Assembly: GCA_017537905.1 (NCBI GenBank)
Contig: JAFYJX010000015.1
Coordinates: forward strand, 1-22,663
DNA: 22,663 nt
Reading direction: 5' to 3'
From: Clostridiales bacterium
GTDB lineage: Bacteria > Bacillota_A > Clostridia > Saccharofermentanales > Saccharofermentanaceae
Of the stretch, positions 14,819 through 21,784 are shown piece by piece. Each line of letters begins with the position of its first letter. The first letter of the stretch is position 1. The notes beneath the pieces were generated by a model that was given only the letters and a program-made list of their open reading frames with translations, was not told the DNA's origin and searched no databases. The position numbers and the translations under genes were made by a program.

Positions 14819-16017
14819 TGACTATGAACGAGATATTCGATGGGCTCACAGCTGTATTAGGCGGCGAAAACATCAAGGGATTGAAAACACCTTGTTATGT
14901 TATCGATGAAAAGAAGCTTCTGCATAACGCAGAGGTCTTATCATCGGTCATGTCCAAAACAGGCTGCAAGATCCTTTTGGCACAGAAGGCGTTCTCCAAT
15001 TACGACTTCTATCCTCTGCTGGCAGATTATATTTCCGGCACTGAAGCGAGTGGCCTTTATGAAGCGCGCCTCGGCAGAGAAGAGATGCCCGGAGGCGAGG
15101 TCCATGTGTTCAGTGCTGCATACCGTGATGACGAGATGGATGAGATCATTTCATATGCTGATCACATCGTTTTCAATTCTGTTTGCCAGCTGAAAAAGTT
15201 CGGCCCTGCTGCAAAGAAAGCAGGAAGGAGCATTGGCCTTCGTATCAATCCCGAATGCTCGACACAGGAAGGTCACGAGATCTACGATCCCTGCGCAAAG
15301 GGCAGCCGTCTGGGAGTAACGCGAAACGTATGGGACAAGGAGATGACGCCTGAAGCATTTGAACTTTTGGACGGACTTCATTTCCATACACTCTGCGAGC
15401 AGAATTCAGATGCGTTAGAGATAACTCTTCGCGCAGTCGAGGAGAAATTTGGAGACGTCCTTCCAAAAATGAAATGGCTCAATATGGGCGGCGGACATCA
15501 CATAACAAAAGCTGATTATGATGTGGAAACTCTCGAGAGGCTGATTGTATATTCAAAAGAAAAATGGGATGTCCAGGTCTATCTCGAACCCGGCGAAGCA
15601 GTTGCGATAAACGCAGGTTATCTTATGACCCGCGTGCTTGATATCGTCGAGAATTCTGATGAGAAGATCGCAATCCTCGATTCGAGTGCTGCATGCCATA
15701 TGCCTGATGTTATCGAGATGCCATACACACCGCCGCTTTTAAATGCTGCAAGCGATAACTCTAAGGCATATCGTTACAGGCTCGCTGGCCCCACATGCCT
15801 CTCTGGTGATGTGATCGGTGATTACAGTTTCGATAACGAATTGAAGAGTGGCGATATGCTTATCTTCGGAGACATGGCGATCTATACGACGGTTAAGAAT
15901 AATACATTTAACGGCATGCCGCTGCCTGACATCTATAAGCTGACATCTGACGGCGAATTCGAAAAGATCACTAACTTCGGTTATTCCGATTTTAAGCGCA
16001 GGCTCGGAAGAGACTGA
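14818..16017 (+). CDS. nspC: Carboxynorspermidine/carboxyspermidine decarboxylase
   Basis: This 399-aa protein is a fold-III PLP enzyme of the alanine racemase-like group. PLP lysine is Lys57 in ILLAQKAFS; further motifs are GTEASGLYEA, LDGLHFHTLCEQN (about 185-196), WLNMGGGHHI, EPGEAVAINAGY (about 257-268), the decarboxylase signature SSAACHMPD (289-297) and AGPTCLSGDVIGDY. It would release CO2 from carboxyspermidine to give spermidine. The start at 14818 is coupled to the dehydrogenase stop (TGATG); a second ATG at 14824 is possible and no clear ribosome binding site decides between them. It is the last gene of the operon, followed by a strong terminator. Confidence 0.93.
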   Translation: MTMNEIFDGLTAVLGGENIKGLKTPCYVIDEKKLLHNAEVLSSVMSKTGCKILLAQKAFSNYDFYPLLADYISGTEASGLYEARLGREEMPGGEVHVFSAAYRDDEMDEIISYADHIVFNSVCQLKKFGPAAKKAGRSIGLRINPECSTQEGHEIYDPCAKGSRLGVTRNVWDKEMTPEAFELLDGLHFHTLCEQNSDALEITLRAVEEKFGDVLPKMKWLNMGGGHHITKADYDVETLERLIVYSKEKWDVQVYLEPGEAVAINAGYLMTRVLDIVENSDEKIAILDSSAACHMPDVIEMPYTPPLLNAASDNSKAYRYRLAGPTCLSGDVIGDYSFDNELKSGDMLIFGDMAIYTTVKNNTFNGMPLPDIYKLTSDGEFEKITNFGYSDFKRRLGRD

Positions 16018-16044
16018 ACATCAATAGAAATTACTGAATAAAAG

Positions 16045-16075
16045 AAGACGGCCTGAATCGATCAGGCCGTCTTTT
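16045..16075. terminator. Strong intrinsic terminator after the polyamine operon
   Basis: A perfect 12-bp stem (AAGACGGCCTGA 16045-16056, ATCGA loop, TCAGGCCGTCTT 16062-16073) ends in a T-run. It lies right next to the stop of the convergent lipoprotein gene and its minus-strand flank is also T-rich, so it probably serves both. Confidence 0.88.
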
Positions 16076-16077
16076 GT

Positions 16078-17187
16078 TTAATCCTGGGTAGTGACGCGAC
16101 TCGCAAAATTCAGCGTGACTGACTGTATGAAGTAATAATTATCCTCTAGTTCTTTGGCTATCTTCATAAGCTCATCGTATGTCATGTCGCGTTTAAATTC
16201 GATTTGAAAGTCACTCGTTATTTCGATATATCCAACTATCTCGGCGCCTATTTCTTCACATATCTTTTGTATCTTTTCTTTGTCGTTAGGAGTTCCCATA
16301 TTGCAGCTTATCAGAAGCTGGTTCTTAACATACGTGTAGCCGGTTTTCTCATCAGTAACAATGTCGTTTGCTTCCGGTTCCTTGAAATAAATATCACTGG
16401 TGGTTTCCGGTGTGGTTTGCTCGGCTTCGTAACCAAGGAGATAATGCTTCCGTTCCGCTTTATTGGAACATGTGATCGATACATCTTCACCGGGTCCTGG
16501 ATAGAAGTCAACTCTGAATGTTATGTCTTTGCCGGACTTATATTCTGAATACGAGCGGCTTCCGGGTTTGTTATCTTTCGGAAGCAAAGAATCATCAGGA
16601 TCACCAAAAGTATTTGTGAGTTCTTTTTCGATCATCGAATAGTATGAACGAAGATCTTCGGTTGTGTAATCAAACGGCTTCAGGGAATTATCATGCTGGG
16701 AATTGGAGCAAACAAATTCTACCGTATGAACGTTGCCGTGTTCCTGATTTGCAGTGAATATAAACCTGTTGAAAGACAGCTCTCCCGATGTGACCTTCAT
16801 GTAGTAATAGTAGTGGTAGAGGTTCTCGCCTTTCGGGTCTTCCACATAACTGGTTTCCATTCCCATATAATCTTTTTCGAATGCCTGTTTGAAGTACTCT
16901 TCGACCAATGCAACGGCATATACTACTTTCTTGCCTGTGAGGCTCTGCATCAACTCGCAGAGATCCGCAATTTGTCCATCACCATAGTCTGGTACTTCGG
17001 TAACGCTTGTAGTTCCGTTCGTTTCGTCATTGGAAGTTCCCGTTGTGTCAGCAGTGGTTACGGCCGTAGTCTCTGATACCGTCTCGCTTGTTAAAGACTC
17101 TGTAGTCGCCGGCTCTGACTGACCGCTACACGCAACAGCCGACAAAATAGTTGTAAAAGTGAGTAGAACAGCTATTACCTTTTTCAT
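16078..17187 (-). CDS. Secreted lipoprotein with Thr/Ser linker and protease-prodomain-like C-terminus
   Basis: This 369-aa protein begins with a lipoprotein signal peptide (MKKVIAVLLT...LSAVAC, Cys20) and a Thr/Ser/Glu-rich linker (about 26-64), much like the deacetylase at 5799. The middle (about 75-245) is unrecognised. The C-terminal 80 residues (KNQLLISCNMGTPNDKEKI..., then EEIGAEIVGYIEITSDFQIEF and a V-T-L-N end strand) look like the small alpha/beta prodomain of fervidolysin/subtilisin-type proteases, but no protease domain is attached. A prodomain-like inhibitor or a binding module is possible. AGGGGG precedes the ATG. The product should be tethered outside the membrane. Confidence 0.8.
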   Translation of the reverse strand: MKKVIAVLLTFTTILSAVACSGQSEPATTESLTSETVSETTAVTTADTTGTSNDETNGTTSVTEVPDYGDGQIADLCELMQSLTGKKVVYAVALVEEYFKQAFEKDYMGMETSYVEDPKGENLYHYYYYMKVTSGELSFNRFIFTANQEHGNVHTVEFVCSNSQHDNSLKPFDYTTEDLRSYYSMIEKELTNTFGDPDDSLLPKDNKPGSRSYSEYKSGKDITFRVDFYPGPGEDVSITCSNKAERKHYLLGYEAEQTTPETTSDIYFKEPEANDIVTDEKTGYTYVKNQLLISCNMGTPNDKEKIQKICEEIGAEIVGYIEITSDFQIEFKRDMTYDELMKIAKELEDNYYFIQSVTLNFASRVTTQD

Positions 17188-17211
17188 ATTATTATCCCCC
17201 TGATAATTCAG

Positions 17212-17217
17212 ATTATA
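17212..17217 (-). promoter_or_regulatory. Candidate -10 element for the lipoprotein gene
   Basis: The minus strand reads TATAAT, 24 bases upstream of the lipoprotein start codon. A convincing -35 hexamer was not found. Confidence 0.4.
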
Positions 17218-17229
17218 CTATCGATAAGT

Positions 17230-17254
17230 TGCTATTTCATATACAAGAATAGCA
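17230..17254. repeat. Inverted repeat TGCTATT-N11-AATAGCA between divergent genes
   Basis: Perfect 7-base arms (17230-17236 and 17248-17254) are spaced 18 bases centre to centre. The repeat lies between the candidate -10 of the minus-strand lipoprotein and the extended -10 of the plus-strand gene at 17344, a usual place for an operator. The AT-rich arms make chance occurrence possible. Confidence 0.4.
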
Positions 17255-17284
17255 TCCGTGAGGTCATTGAATTGCAAGTTGGCA

Positions 17285-17293
17285 TGCTATAAT
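17285..17293 (+). promoter_or_regulatory. Extended -10 promoter (TGCTATAAT) of the two-TM protein/GNAT pair
   Basis: TGC precedes a perfect TATAAT (17288-17293). A TTGAAT at 17267-17272 is only 15 bases away, so the extended -10 may do most of the work. The site lies 51 bases before the ATG at 17344. Confidence 0.55.
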
Positions 17294-17343
17294 GTGAACG
17301 TTGGTGATGGCTTTCCAGATAGTTGAAGAAGGGGATCTAAAGT

Positions 17344-18003
17344 ATGCGCGGCATTTTCCGTATTATCTTTTTCGCGTTCCGCAGGCCGAAGATGGCATTG
17401 TTTATGGGCGGCATAATTTTTATGTTTTTTGCAGTCTTCTTGTTATTCTTCGGTGTCCAATATGTTATTGGTGATCTCAATACTGTTGATCTGAATTATC
17501 CGACATATGATCTGGGTGCCGTAAAGACTTTCGGTCATGTTGCAGGTTATACATCTAATGCTTGGGGGCATTTCTCGGTAAAGAGTTCTGATTCAGGTTA
17601 TCTCTATTACTATTTCATTCCGCAGTTCGATAACGATGCCAATCCGAAATCCATAAAGAAGATGATCGTTATCAGAGTTGATTCCGAAGATTCGAAAAAA
17701 TGGAATGCACTCTCTGACTATACGCAGAAGAGATTTGCACATACTATTTCAACCCCGCCGGAGCCAATGCATGTTGACGGTTACGCTTACGAGATGAATT
17801 ATGATTTCAGGGAACAATGCCTGCAGGGTTTACAGAAAAATGGTTTCAGCTATGCTGAAGCACAGGAAATATTAGTTCCATATACGATTGCGAACGATGC
17901 GAAATCTAAATATTCGACACTCTCTGGCGGAGGCGCCTGTGTCTTTGCTGCAATCATTTGCTTTGGTATATGGATCAGCAAAGGAGCAAATTTCAGAGAC
18001 TAA
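17344..18003 (+). CDS. Membrane protein with two TM segments and extracytoplasmic domain, unknown function
   Basis: This 219-aa protein has a basic N-terminus, a TM segment at about 16-41, a soluble domain (about 45-193) and a second TM segment at about 197-213 with a short tail (SKGANFRD). The soluble part is rich in Tyr and Asp and I see no known motif. GAAGGGG upstream gives a ribosome binding site. A GNAT gene starts two bases after the stop, so the two are probably co-transcribed. I do not recognise the family. Confidence 0.75.
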   Translation: MRGIFRIIFFAFRRPKMALFMGGIIFMFFAVFLLFFGVQYVIGDLNTVDLNYPTYDLGAVKTFGHVAGYTSNAWGHFSVKSSDSGYLYYYFIPQFDNDANPKSIKKMIVIRVDSEDSKKWNALSDYTQKRFAHTISTPPEPMHVDGYAYEMNYDFREQCLQGLQKNGFSYAEAQEILVPYTIANDAKSKYSTLSGGGACVFAAIICFGIWISKGANFRD

Positions 18004-18005
18004 TT

Positions 18006-18920
18006 ATGAGTATTACAACAAAACAGTTCCAGAAATTCACAGACCTTAACCTCGTCTGGGATTTTCTGGTGGACATTTATGAATTCAAAAAAGATAACGG
18101 GGTGGCTGCCCCGTTTTTCGAGCACGCGATCAATGCTTCATGGATGGATTCGTCCTATTCTTATCTAGACAGACTGTGGTTTGATGGTGATAAGGTCGTT
18201 GCATTCGTTTTCAGTGAAGCACCTGTGACTGACATCTATTTCAATGTGCGTCCGGGGTATGAATATCTTGCTGATGAGCTTATCGATTATGCTATCACAA
18301 CTATGCCCAACTTCGATAATGAGCAGCAGCTGATTCTATTCGGAGGGCAGGATTATCTTAAGAAAGCGGCCGAAAAGCGCGGCTTCAAGATGGTTTTTGA
18401 GTATGAAGACCGCGTCTTCGATTTCGAGAATGAACTGAACTACGAGCTGCCGGAAGGATATCACTTTGTCGAACAGGAAGAGATCGACGCATTAAAGCTC
18501 TCGAAGCTTTGCTGGTACGGATTCGGTCACGGCGAAAAGGGTGAGTTCAAAGATTACGATAAGTACGATGACTCGCTTGACTGGACACCAGCCAAATCCC
18601 ATAAGGATATCGTCGGTGACTTCATAGCCCCGCTCCCTCATTCGACTCAGGAATATTCAATCGTAATTGCCGATGAGAATGAAGAGTATGTCTGCTTTTC
18701 AGGCATGTGGTGGGTACCTGAGAATAAGCTCGCTTACATGGAGCCTCTCTGCACATCGCCAGAGCACCGCCGCAAAGGACTCGCTGCAGCTGCCCTCACA
18801 AAGCATTACCGCAGGATGAAAGCTCTCGGTGCCACGCACATGACAGGCGGCGGAGATCCATTCTATGAGAAGATCGGTTACGGAAACGGTTTCCACTGGA
18901 CGTTCTGGAAGCAGCAGTAA
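18006..18920 (+). CDS. GNAT-family N-acetyltransferase (304 aa)
   Basis: The start is set at ATG 18006, two bases after the preceding stop; a longer frame back to 17958 would lie within the upstream gene. The C-terminal half carries the GNAT fold: ICFSGMWWVP-like strand at CFSGMWW, then YMEPLCTSPEHRRKGLAAAAL with the acetyl-CoA loop RRKGLA, and GGGDPFYEKIGY, the usual beta-strand 6 segment. The N-terminal half (about 1-150) looks like a degenerate GNAT copy (VFSEAPVTDIYF, then LKKAAEKRGFKM), so the protein may be a tandem GNAT. The ribosome binding site is weak, so it probably depends on coupling to the upstream gene. Acetyl acceptor unknown. Confidence 0.87.
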   Translation: MSITTKQFQKFTDLNLVWDFLVDIYEFKKDNGVAAPFFEHAINASWMDSSYSYLDRLWFDGDKVVAFVFSEAPVTDIYFNVRPGYEYLADELIDYAITTMPNFDNEQQLILFGGQDYLKKAAEKRGFKMVFEYEDRVFDFENELNYELPEGYHFVEQEEIDALKLSKLCWYGFGHGEKGEFKDYDKYDDSLDWTPAKSHKDIVGDFIAPLPHSTQEYSIVIADENEEYVCFSGMWWVPENKLAYMEPLCTSPEHRRKGLAAAALTKHYRRMKALGATHMTGGGDPFYEKIGYGNGFHWTFWKQQ

Positions 18921-18932
18921 CGGATAGCTGAA

Positions 18933-18941
18933 TGGTATAAT
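18933..18941 (+). promoter_or_regulatory. Extended -10-like element (TGGTATAAT) overlapping a terminator
   Basis: TGG precedes a perfect TATAAT (18936-18941) followed by GTGA, as at 4718. The terminator stem starts at 18945, about where transcription would begin, so the element could serve the next GNAT genes with the hairpin right at the 5' end. Confidence 0.4.
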
Positions 18942-18944
18942 GTG

Positions 18945-18978
18945 ACTGCCTGGGAATTATCCCGGGCAGTTATTTTTT
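18945..18978 (+). terminator. Intrinsic terminator after the first GNAT gene
   Basis: ACTGCCTGGG (18945-18954) pairs with CCCGGGCAGT (18961-18970), with one G-T pair and an AATTAT loop, followed by TATTTTTT. Confidence 0.85.
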
Positions 18979-18994
18979 GATTCGAGGATAACAG

Positions 18995-19420
18995 ATGCTT
19001 AAATACGTTGATTACATTTCACCTGAGGAATATATGGAATTAAGAAGACTCGTCGGCTGGATGGAGTTCCCCCTCGAGGAAGCCAGAAACTGCGTTGAGA
19101 ACGCATACATGGTCCTTTGTGTCAGGGACGAAGAAGATAAAGCGATTGGAGTTGTCAGGCTCTTGTGGGACGGCGGCTATGTTGCTTTCTTATCCGATGT
19201 TATAGTCATTCCCAAGTATCAGGGTCAGGGGATCGGAAGGACGCTTGTTGAAGCGGTCATAAAGAGAATAAAGGACGATATGAAACCGGGATACAAGGTA
19301 AAGCTGAATCTGAACTCCGCCAAGGGAAAAGAGCCCTTTTATGAGAAGTTTGGCTTTAAGATCCGCCCGAACGAAGAGGCTGGTGCCGGAATGGACCAGT
19401 GGCTGACATTAGAGGATTAA
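18995..19420 (+). CDS. GNAT-family N-acetyltransferase (141 aa)
   Basis: This compact single-domain GNAT has LLWDGGYVAFLSDVIV (strands 3-4), the acetyl-CoA pyrophosphate loop QGQGIG in PKYQGQGIGRTLVEAVI (about 74-90) and KEPFYEKFGFKIRP near the end. GAGGAT lies before the ATG. The next GNAT gene starts one base after its stop, so both are probably on one transcript. It acetylates an amine with acetyl-CoA in the cytoplasm; substrate unknown. A role in acetylating polyamines from the operon further upstream is conceivable but unsupported. Confidence 0.9.
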   Translation: MLKYVDYISPEEYMELRRLVGWMEFPLEEARNCVENAYMVLCVRDEEDKAIGVVRLLWDGGYVAFLSDVIVIPKYQGQGIGRTLVEAVIKRIKDDMKPGYKVKLNLNSAKGKEPFYEKFGFKIRPNEEAGAGMDQWLTLED

Positions 19421-19421
19421 T

Positions 19422-19925
19422 ATGGAAGTAAGAAAAGCAGTTGCGGAGGATTCAACTGTTGTAGGCGAAGTTCATTCCAGCGCATGGAAATCCGCATACC
19501 GAGGGATCATTCCTGACGATTATATTGATAACGATACTGCTTCGAAAAGGACAGAAGAATTCTTAGAATCGATAAAGGACGATAAATGCACCTATTTCCT
19601 TTTGGAAGAATCCGGCAAGGCCGCAGGAATCGTTAAGACGCATGAAGAGGATAACGTCCTTGAGATCGAGAGCATATATATCCTTACAGAATTCAGAGGA
19701 AACGGGCTCGGCCGGAAGTTTATGGATTTTATAAAGACATACAAACCCTATGACAGCATTGTTCTCTGGGTGCTGGCGGCAAACACAAAAGCAAGACGGT
19801 TTTATGAGCAGAATGGATTTGTGCTTAGTGGTGATTCAAGGACGATAGAACGCGGCATTGAATTGAAACAGTTAAGATATGCTTATTTGGAACCACGAAT
19901 AAGGGTTCACGGGAAAGGGATTTGA
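19422..19925 (+). CDS. GNAT-family N-acetyltransferase (167 aa)
   Basis: The protein is a RimI-like GNAT: IRKA-type start (MEVRKAVAEDSTVVGEVH), AWKSAYRGIIPDDYI, typical of this subgroup, then IESIYILTEFRGNGLGRKFMDF with loop RGNGLG (about 92-97) and VLAANTKARRFYEQNGF, the usual strand 5/helix 4 end. GAGGAT, inside the end of the preceding gene, acts as ribosome binding site. It is not a copy of its neighbour: the two GNATs share only family motifs. Substrate unknown. Confidence 0.9.
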   Translation: MEVRKAVAEDSTVVGEVHSSAWKSAYRGIIPDDYIDNDTASKRTEEFLESIKDDKCTYFLLEESGKAAGIVKTHEEDNVLEIESIYILTEFRGNGLGRKFMDFIKTYKPYDSIVLWVLAANTKARRFYEQNGFVLSGDSRTIERGIELKQLRYAYLEPRIRVHGKGI

Positions 19926-19937
19926 AACAGAAGTCAG

Positions 19938-19966
19938 TTGATAGACCGTGGCCGAAGCGATAAAAT
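19938..19966 (+). promoter_or_regulatory. Promoter for the His/Ser-repeat protein
   Basis: TTGATA (19938-19943) and TAAAAT (19961-19966) are spaced by 17 bases; the start codon at 20024 follows 57 bases later. An AT-rich hairpin (AAAATAT/ATATTTT) overlaps the -10 and start region. Confidence 0.6.
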
Positions 19967-20023
19967 ATCTTTAATATTTTGGAATAAACAATAAGGGATA
20001 GAAACAGAAAGGGGATTAATAAC

Positions 20024-20989
20024 ATGCCTCCCAGCCATCACTCGCATTCATCACATTCATCACATTCACATTCTCATTCGTCGCACTCATCGCATTCGCA
20101 TTCTTCGCATTCCTCATATTCTTCAGGAAGCAGCAGATCCGGCAGTTCTCGTCCTATCAGGGCAAGGACCAACCAGCCGACAGGATGGTCGACGGCGAAG
20201 CATGGAAATTGCATAAGATACGATTTTCGTGACCACGATTATATTTATTACCCTCATTCATGGACGGATGAGAGCGGTAACGTATTCCGTGAAGGTTATT
20301 ACGATGAGAACGGTATTCATTATATGAATATCGTTGCTGCGAATGTTCAGACAACGCTGACATGTCAATTCTGCGGAACCAAATCGATCTGGCAATGGCA
20401 GGAGGGAACTATACCCGTCTGTTCCAACTGTGGCGGTCAGATCAAGATCGATAAGATCGATGCTGCAGCAAGCTACGGCTCAGGAAGCACTTCATCCAAA
20501 AAGTCCTTTCTGATCCCGCTGTTCATTATCCTTGGCATTAATGTAGCCGCGCCGTTAACATTTGGTCTTTTTTATGTAATTATCATGCTCTCGTTATCAT
20601 TCTTTAGCTTATTTCCTAATTTCAAGAGCAATAACACCAGACAGACTTCACAGGCTTCAAAGACTTCTGTGGTCGAGACGCAGAAGATGCCAAATTCAGT
20701 ATATGTAAAAGAGATCGGCAGAACCTGTTATCTTGACGGTGAAGATTATTACGACGAGAAGACCGAGTGCTGGTTCTGGTACAACACAGATGTAGTTCCC
20801 GGTCAGTGGCAGTACTGGTACGAAGGAATCTCATCCGACTACGGAGATTACGGCTGGATGGAATACGACGACGATGCTGCAATCTGGTATATCGAGACTT
20901 CTGACGGCAATTGGGAAAAGCTCCCCGATAAATATGACACCTCCAATCTTTGGCACTTCGAAAACAAGAACGTGAATGAATTGTATTGA
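20024..20989 (+). CDS. His/Ser-repeat, zinc-ribbon membrane protein of unknown function
   Basis: This 321-aa protein opens with a His/Ser repeat (residues 4-31 hold 11 His, mostly as HSS and HS units), followed by a Ser/Arg-rich linker (33-50). A four-Cys zinc ribbon lies at 114-136 (CQFC and CSNC), a TM segment at about 162-198, and an acidic Trp/Tyr-rich C-terminal domain (about 217-321: WFWYNTD, WQYWYEG, WMEYDDDAAIWY). AAAGGGG precedes the ATG and it has its own promoter. The His run and zinc ribbon suggest metal binding, perhaps zinc; this is inference. I have an impression of similar proteins in Lachnospiraceae but know no function. The DNA coding for the repeat is itself a tandem array. 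Confidence 0.82.
   Translation: MPPSHHSHSSHSSHSHSHSSHSSHSHSSHSSYSSGSSRSGSSRPIRARTNQPTGWSTAKHGNCIRYDFRDHDYIYYPHSWTDESGNVFREGYYDENGIHYMNIVAANVQTTLTCQFCGTKSIWQWQEGTIPVCSNCGGQIKIDKIDAAASYGSGSTSSKKSFLIPLFIILGINVAAPLTFGLFYVIIMLSLSFFSLFPNFKSNNTRQTSQASKTSVVETQKMPNSVYVKEIGRTCYLDGEDYYDEKTECWFWYNTDVVPGQWQYWYEGISSDYGDYGWMEYDDDAAIWYIETSDGNWEKLPDKYDTSNLWHFENKNVNELY
20036..20120 (+). repeat. Low-complexity His/Ser-coding tandem repeat
   Basis: Units of the form TCATCACAT, TCACATTC and TCGCATTC alternate, coding for HSS and HS steps within the N-terminus of the zinc-ribbon protein. Slippage could change the repeat number without breaking the frame when whole codons are gained or lost. Confidence 0.8.
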
Positions 20990-21008
20990 GGCTGAAAGAG
21001 ATCTTGCA

Positions 21009-21326
21009 ATGAAGAAATCAGTTTACTTCATCATCCAAATTGTATGGTCACTCATTCTGTCAACTGCCATCTGGTACCTGGCACTGATAAATGCAAGTTT
21101 TGATTTCTATGGAAACAGCGATGACTCGTTAATGGGTTTGATCCTGGTCGCAGGAGCAGTCATATACCTGATCCTGACAATCGTCCAGATCTGCGTAGGT
21201 GTCAAAAAGGTGAAAGAATGGCGCTGGTGGGTCATCCTCATTTCTCTGGCGATAGCCGTTGTAATTGGGTTTATCGGATTGTTTGTTGCTGTCTATGGTT
21301 CAGAGTTTTTGACTAAACTGAAATAA
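21009..21326 (+). CDS. Small three-TM membrane protein
   Basis: The ATG at 21009 is chosen because GAAAGAGA lies just before it; an in-frame ATG at 20976 overlaps the upstream gene. The 105-aa product has hydrophobic segments at about 5-26, 40-64 and 72-95 and ends in a short tail. No family is recognised. It lies 19 bases after the zinc-ribbon gene and 12 bases before the next membrane protein, so the three are probably one operon. Confidence 0.65.
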   Translation: MKKSVYFIIQIVWSLILSTAIWYLALINASFDFYGNSDDSLMGLILVAGAVIYLILTIVQICVGVKKVKEWRWWVILISLAIAVVIGFIGLFVAVYGSEFLTKLK

Positions 21327-21338
21327 GGGGTATTTCAT

Positions 21339-21680
21339 ATGAATAATTCGGGAAAAACTTACAGCAAGGCTGCGGTAGCAGGTTTTATTCTTGCGGTTGC
21401 GCCGGTTGCAGTATTTTTGCTTATTGAGTTTGCCGATCTGTTTATTCACATTCACAGCGGTGGATTCAACAGAATATACGCATATTCCATAATCGTGTGT
21501 GGTATTTTATCGGTCCTCATCGGTATTGTTTTATCAATCGCCGGACTCATTTCGTGTGCCCGAAAGGATTTGAAAGGTAAGGGATTTGCAATAGCTGCCA
21601 TAGTCCTTTTCGCATTGGAGGCGATGATCTATATTATCGCTTTAGCAATCGCGATCAATACGTACTTAGTGGTGGCATAA
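21339..21680 (+). CDS. Small three-TM membrane protein, DUF4190-like
   Basis: This 113-aa protein has TM segments at about 11-31, 47-69 and 84-111. A Gly-rich turn with basic residues (CARKDLKGKGFAIAAIVL, about 72-89) between the last two segments resembles DUF4190-type small membrane proteins, where Gly-Lys before the last helix is common; the match is by eye and tentative. AAGGGG precedes the ATG. It is the last gene of the plus-strand cluster and convergent with the surface protein gene. Confidence 0.7.
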   Translation: MNNSGKTYSKAAVAGFILAVAPVAVFLLIEFADLFIHIHSGGFNRIYAYSIIVCGILSVLIGIVLSIAGLISCARKDLKGKGFAIAAIVLFALEAMIYIIALAIAINTYLVVA

Positions 21681-21730
21681 GAAATCTTAATCCATTTTGG
21701 GAATTCGTTAGAGCAGAATATTTATTCCGT

Positions 21731-21756
21731 AAAAAAGCCCGGAGCAATCCGGGCTT
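21731..21756 (-). terminator. Intrinsic terminator of the surface protein gene
   Basis: A perfect 9-bp stem (AAGCCCGGA 21735-21743, GCAA loop, TCCGGGCTT 21748-21756) is followed on the minus strand by six T (complement of 21731-21736). It lies 28 bases after the stop of the minus-strand gene. Confidence 0.88.
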
Positions 21757-21784
21757 GATAAGTTTTATTCAGGATCTGACGCTG

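Noticed and set aside
19961..19987. AT-rich hairpin AAAATAT/ATATTTT as terminator after the GNAT pair
   Set aside because: It is followed by GGAATAAA and not by a T-run, is very AT-rich, and overlaps a plausible promoter.
20036..20120. Short tandem repeats that could suggest a CRISPR-like or phase-variable array
   Set aside because: The units are coding and have no spacers; they encode His/Ser steps in frame within a long gene.
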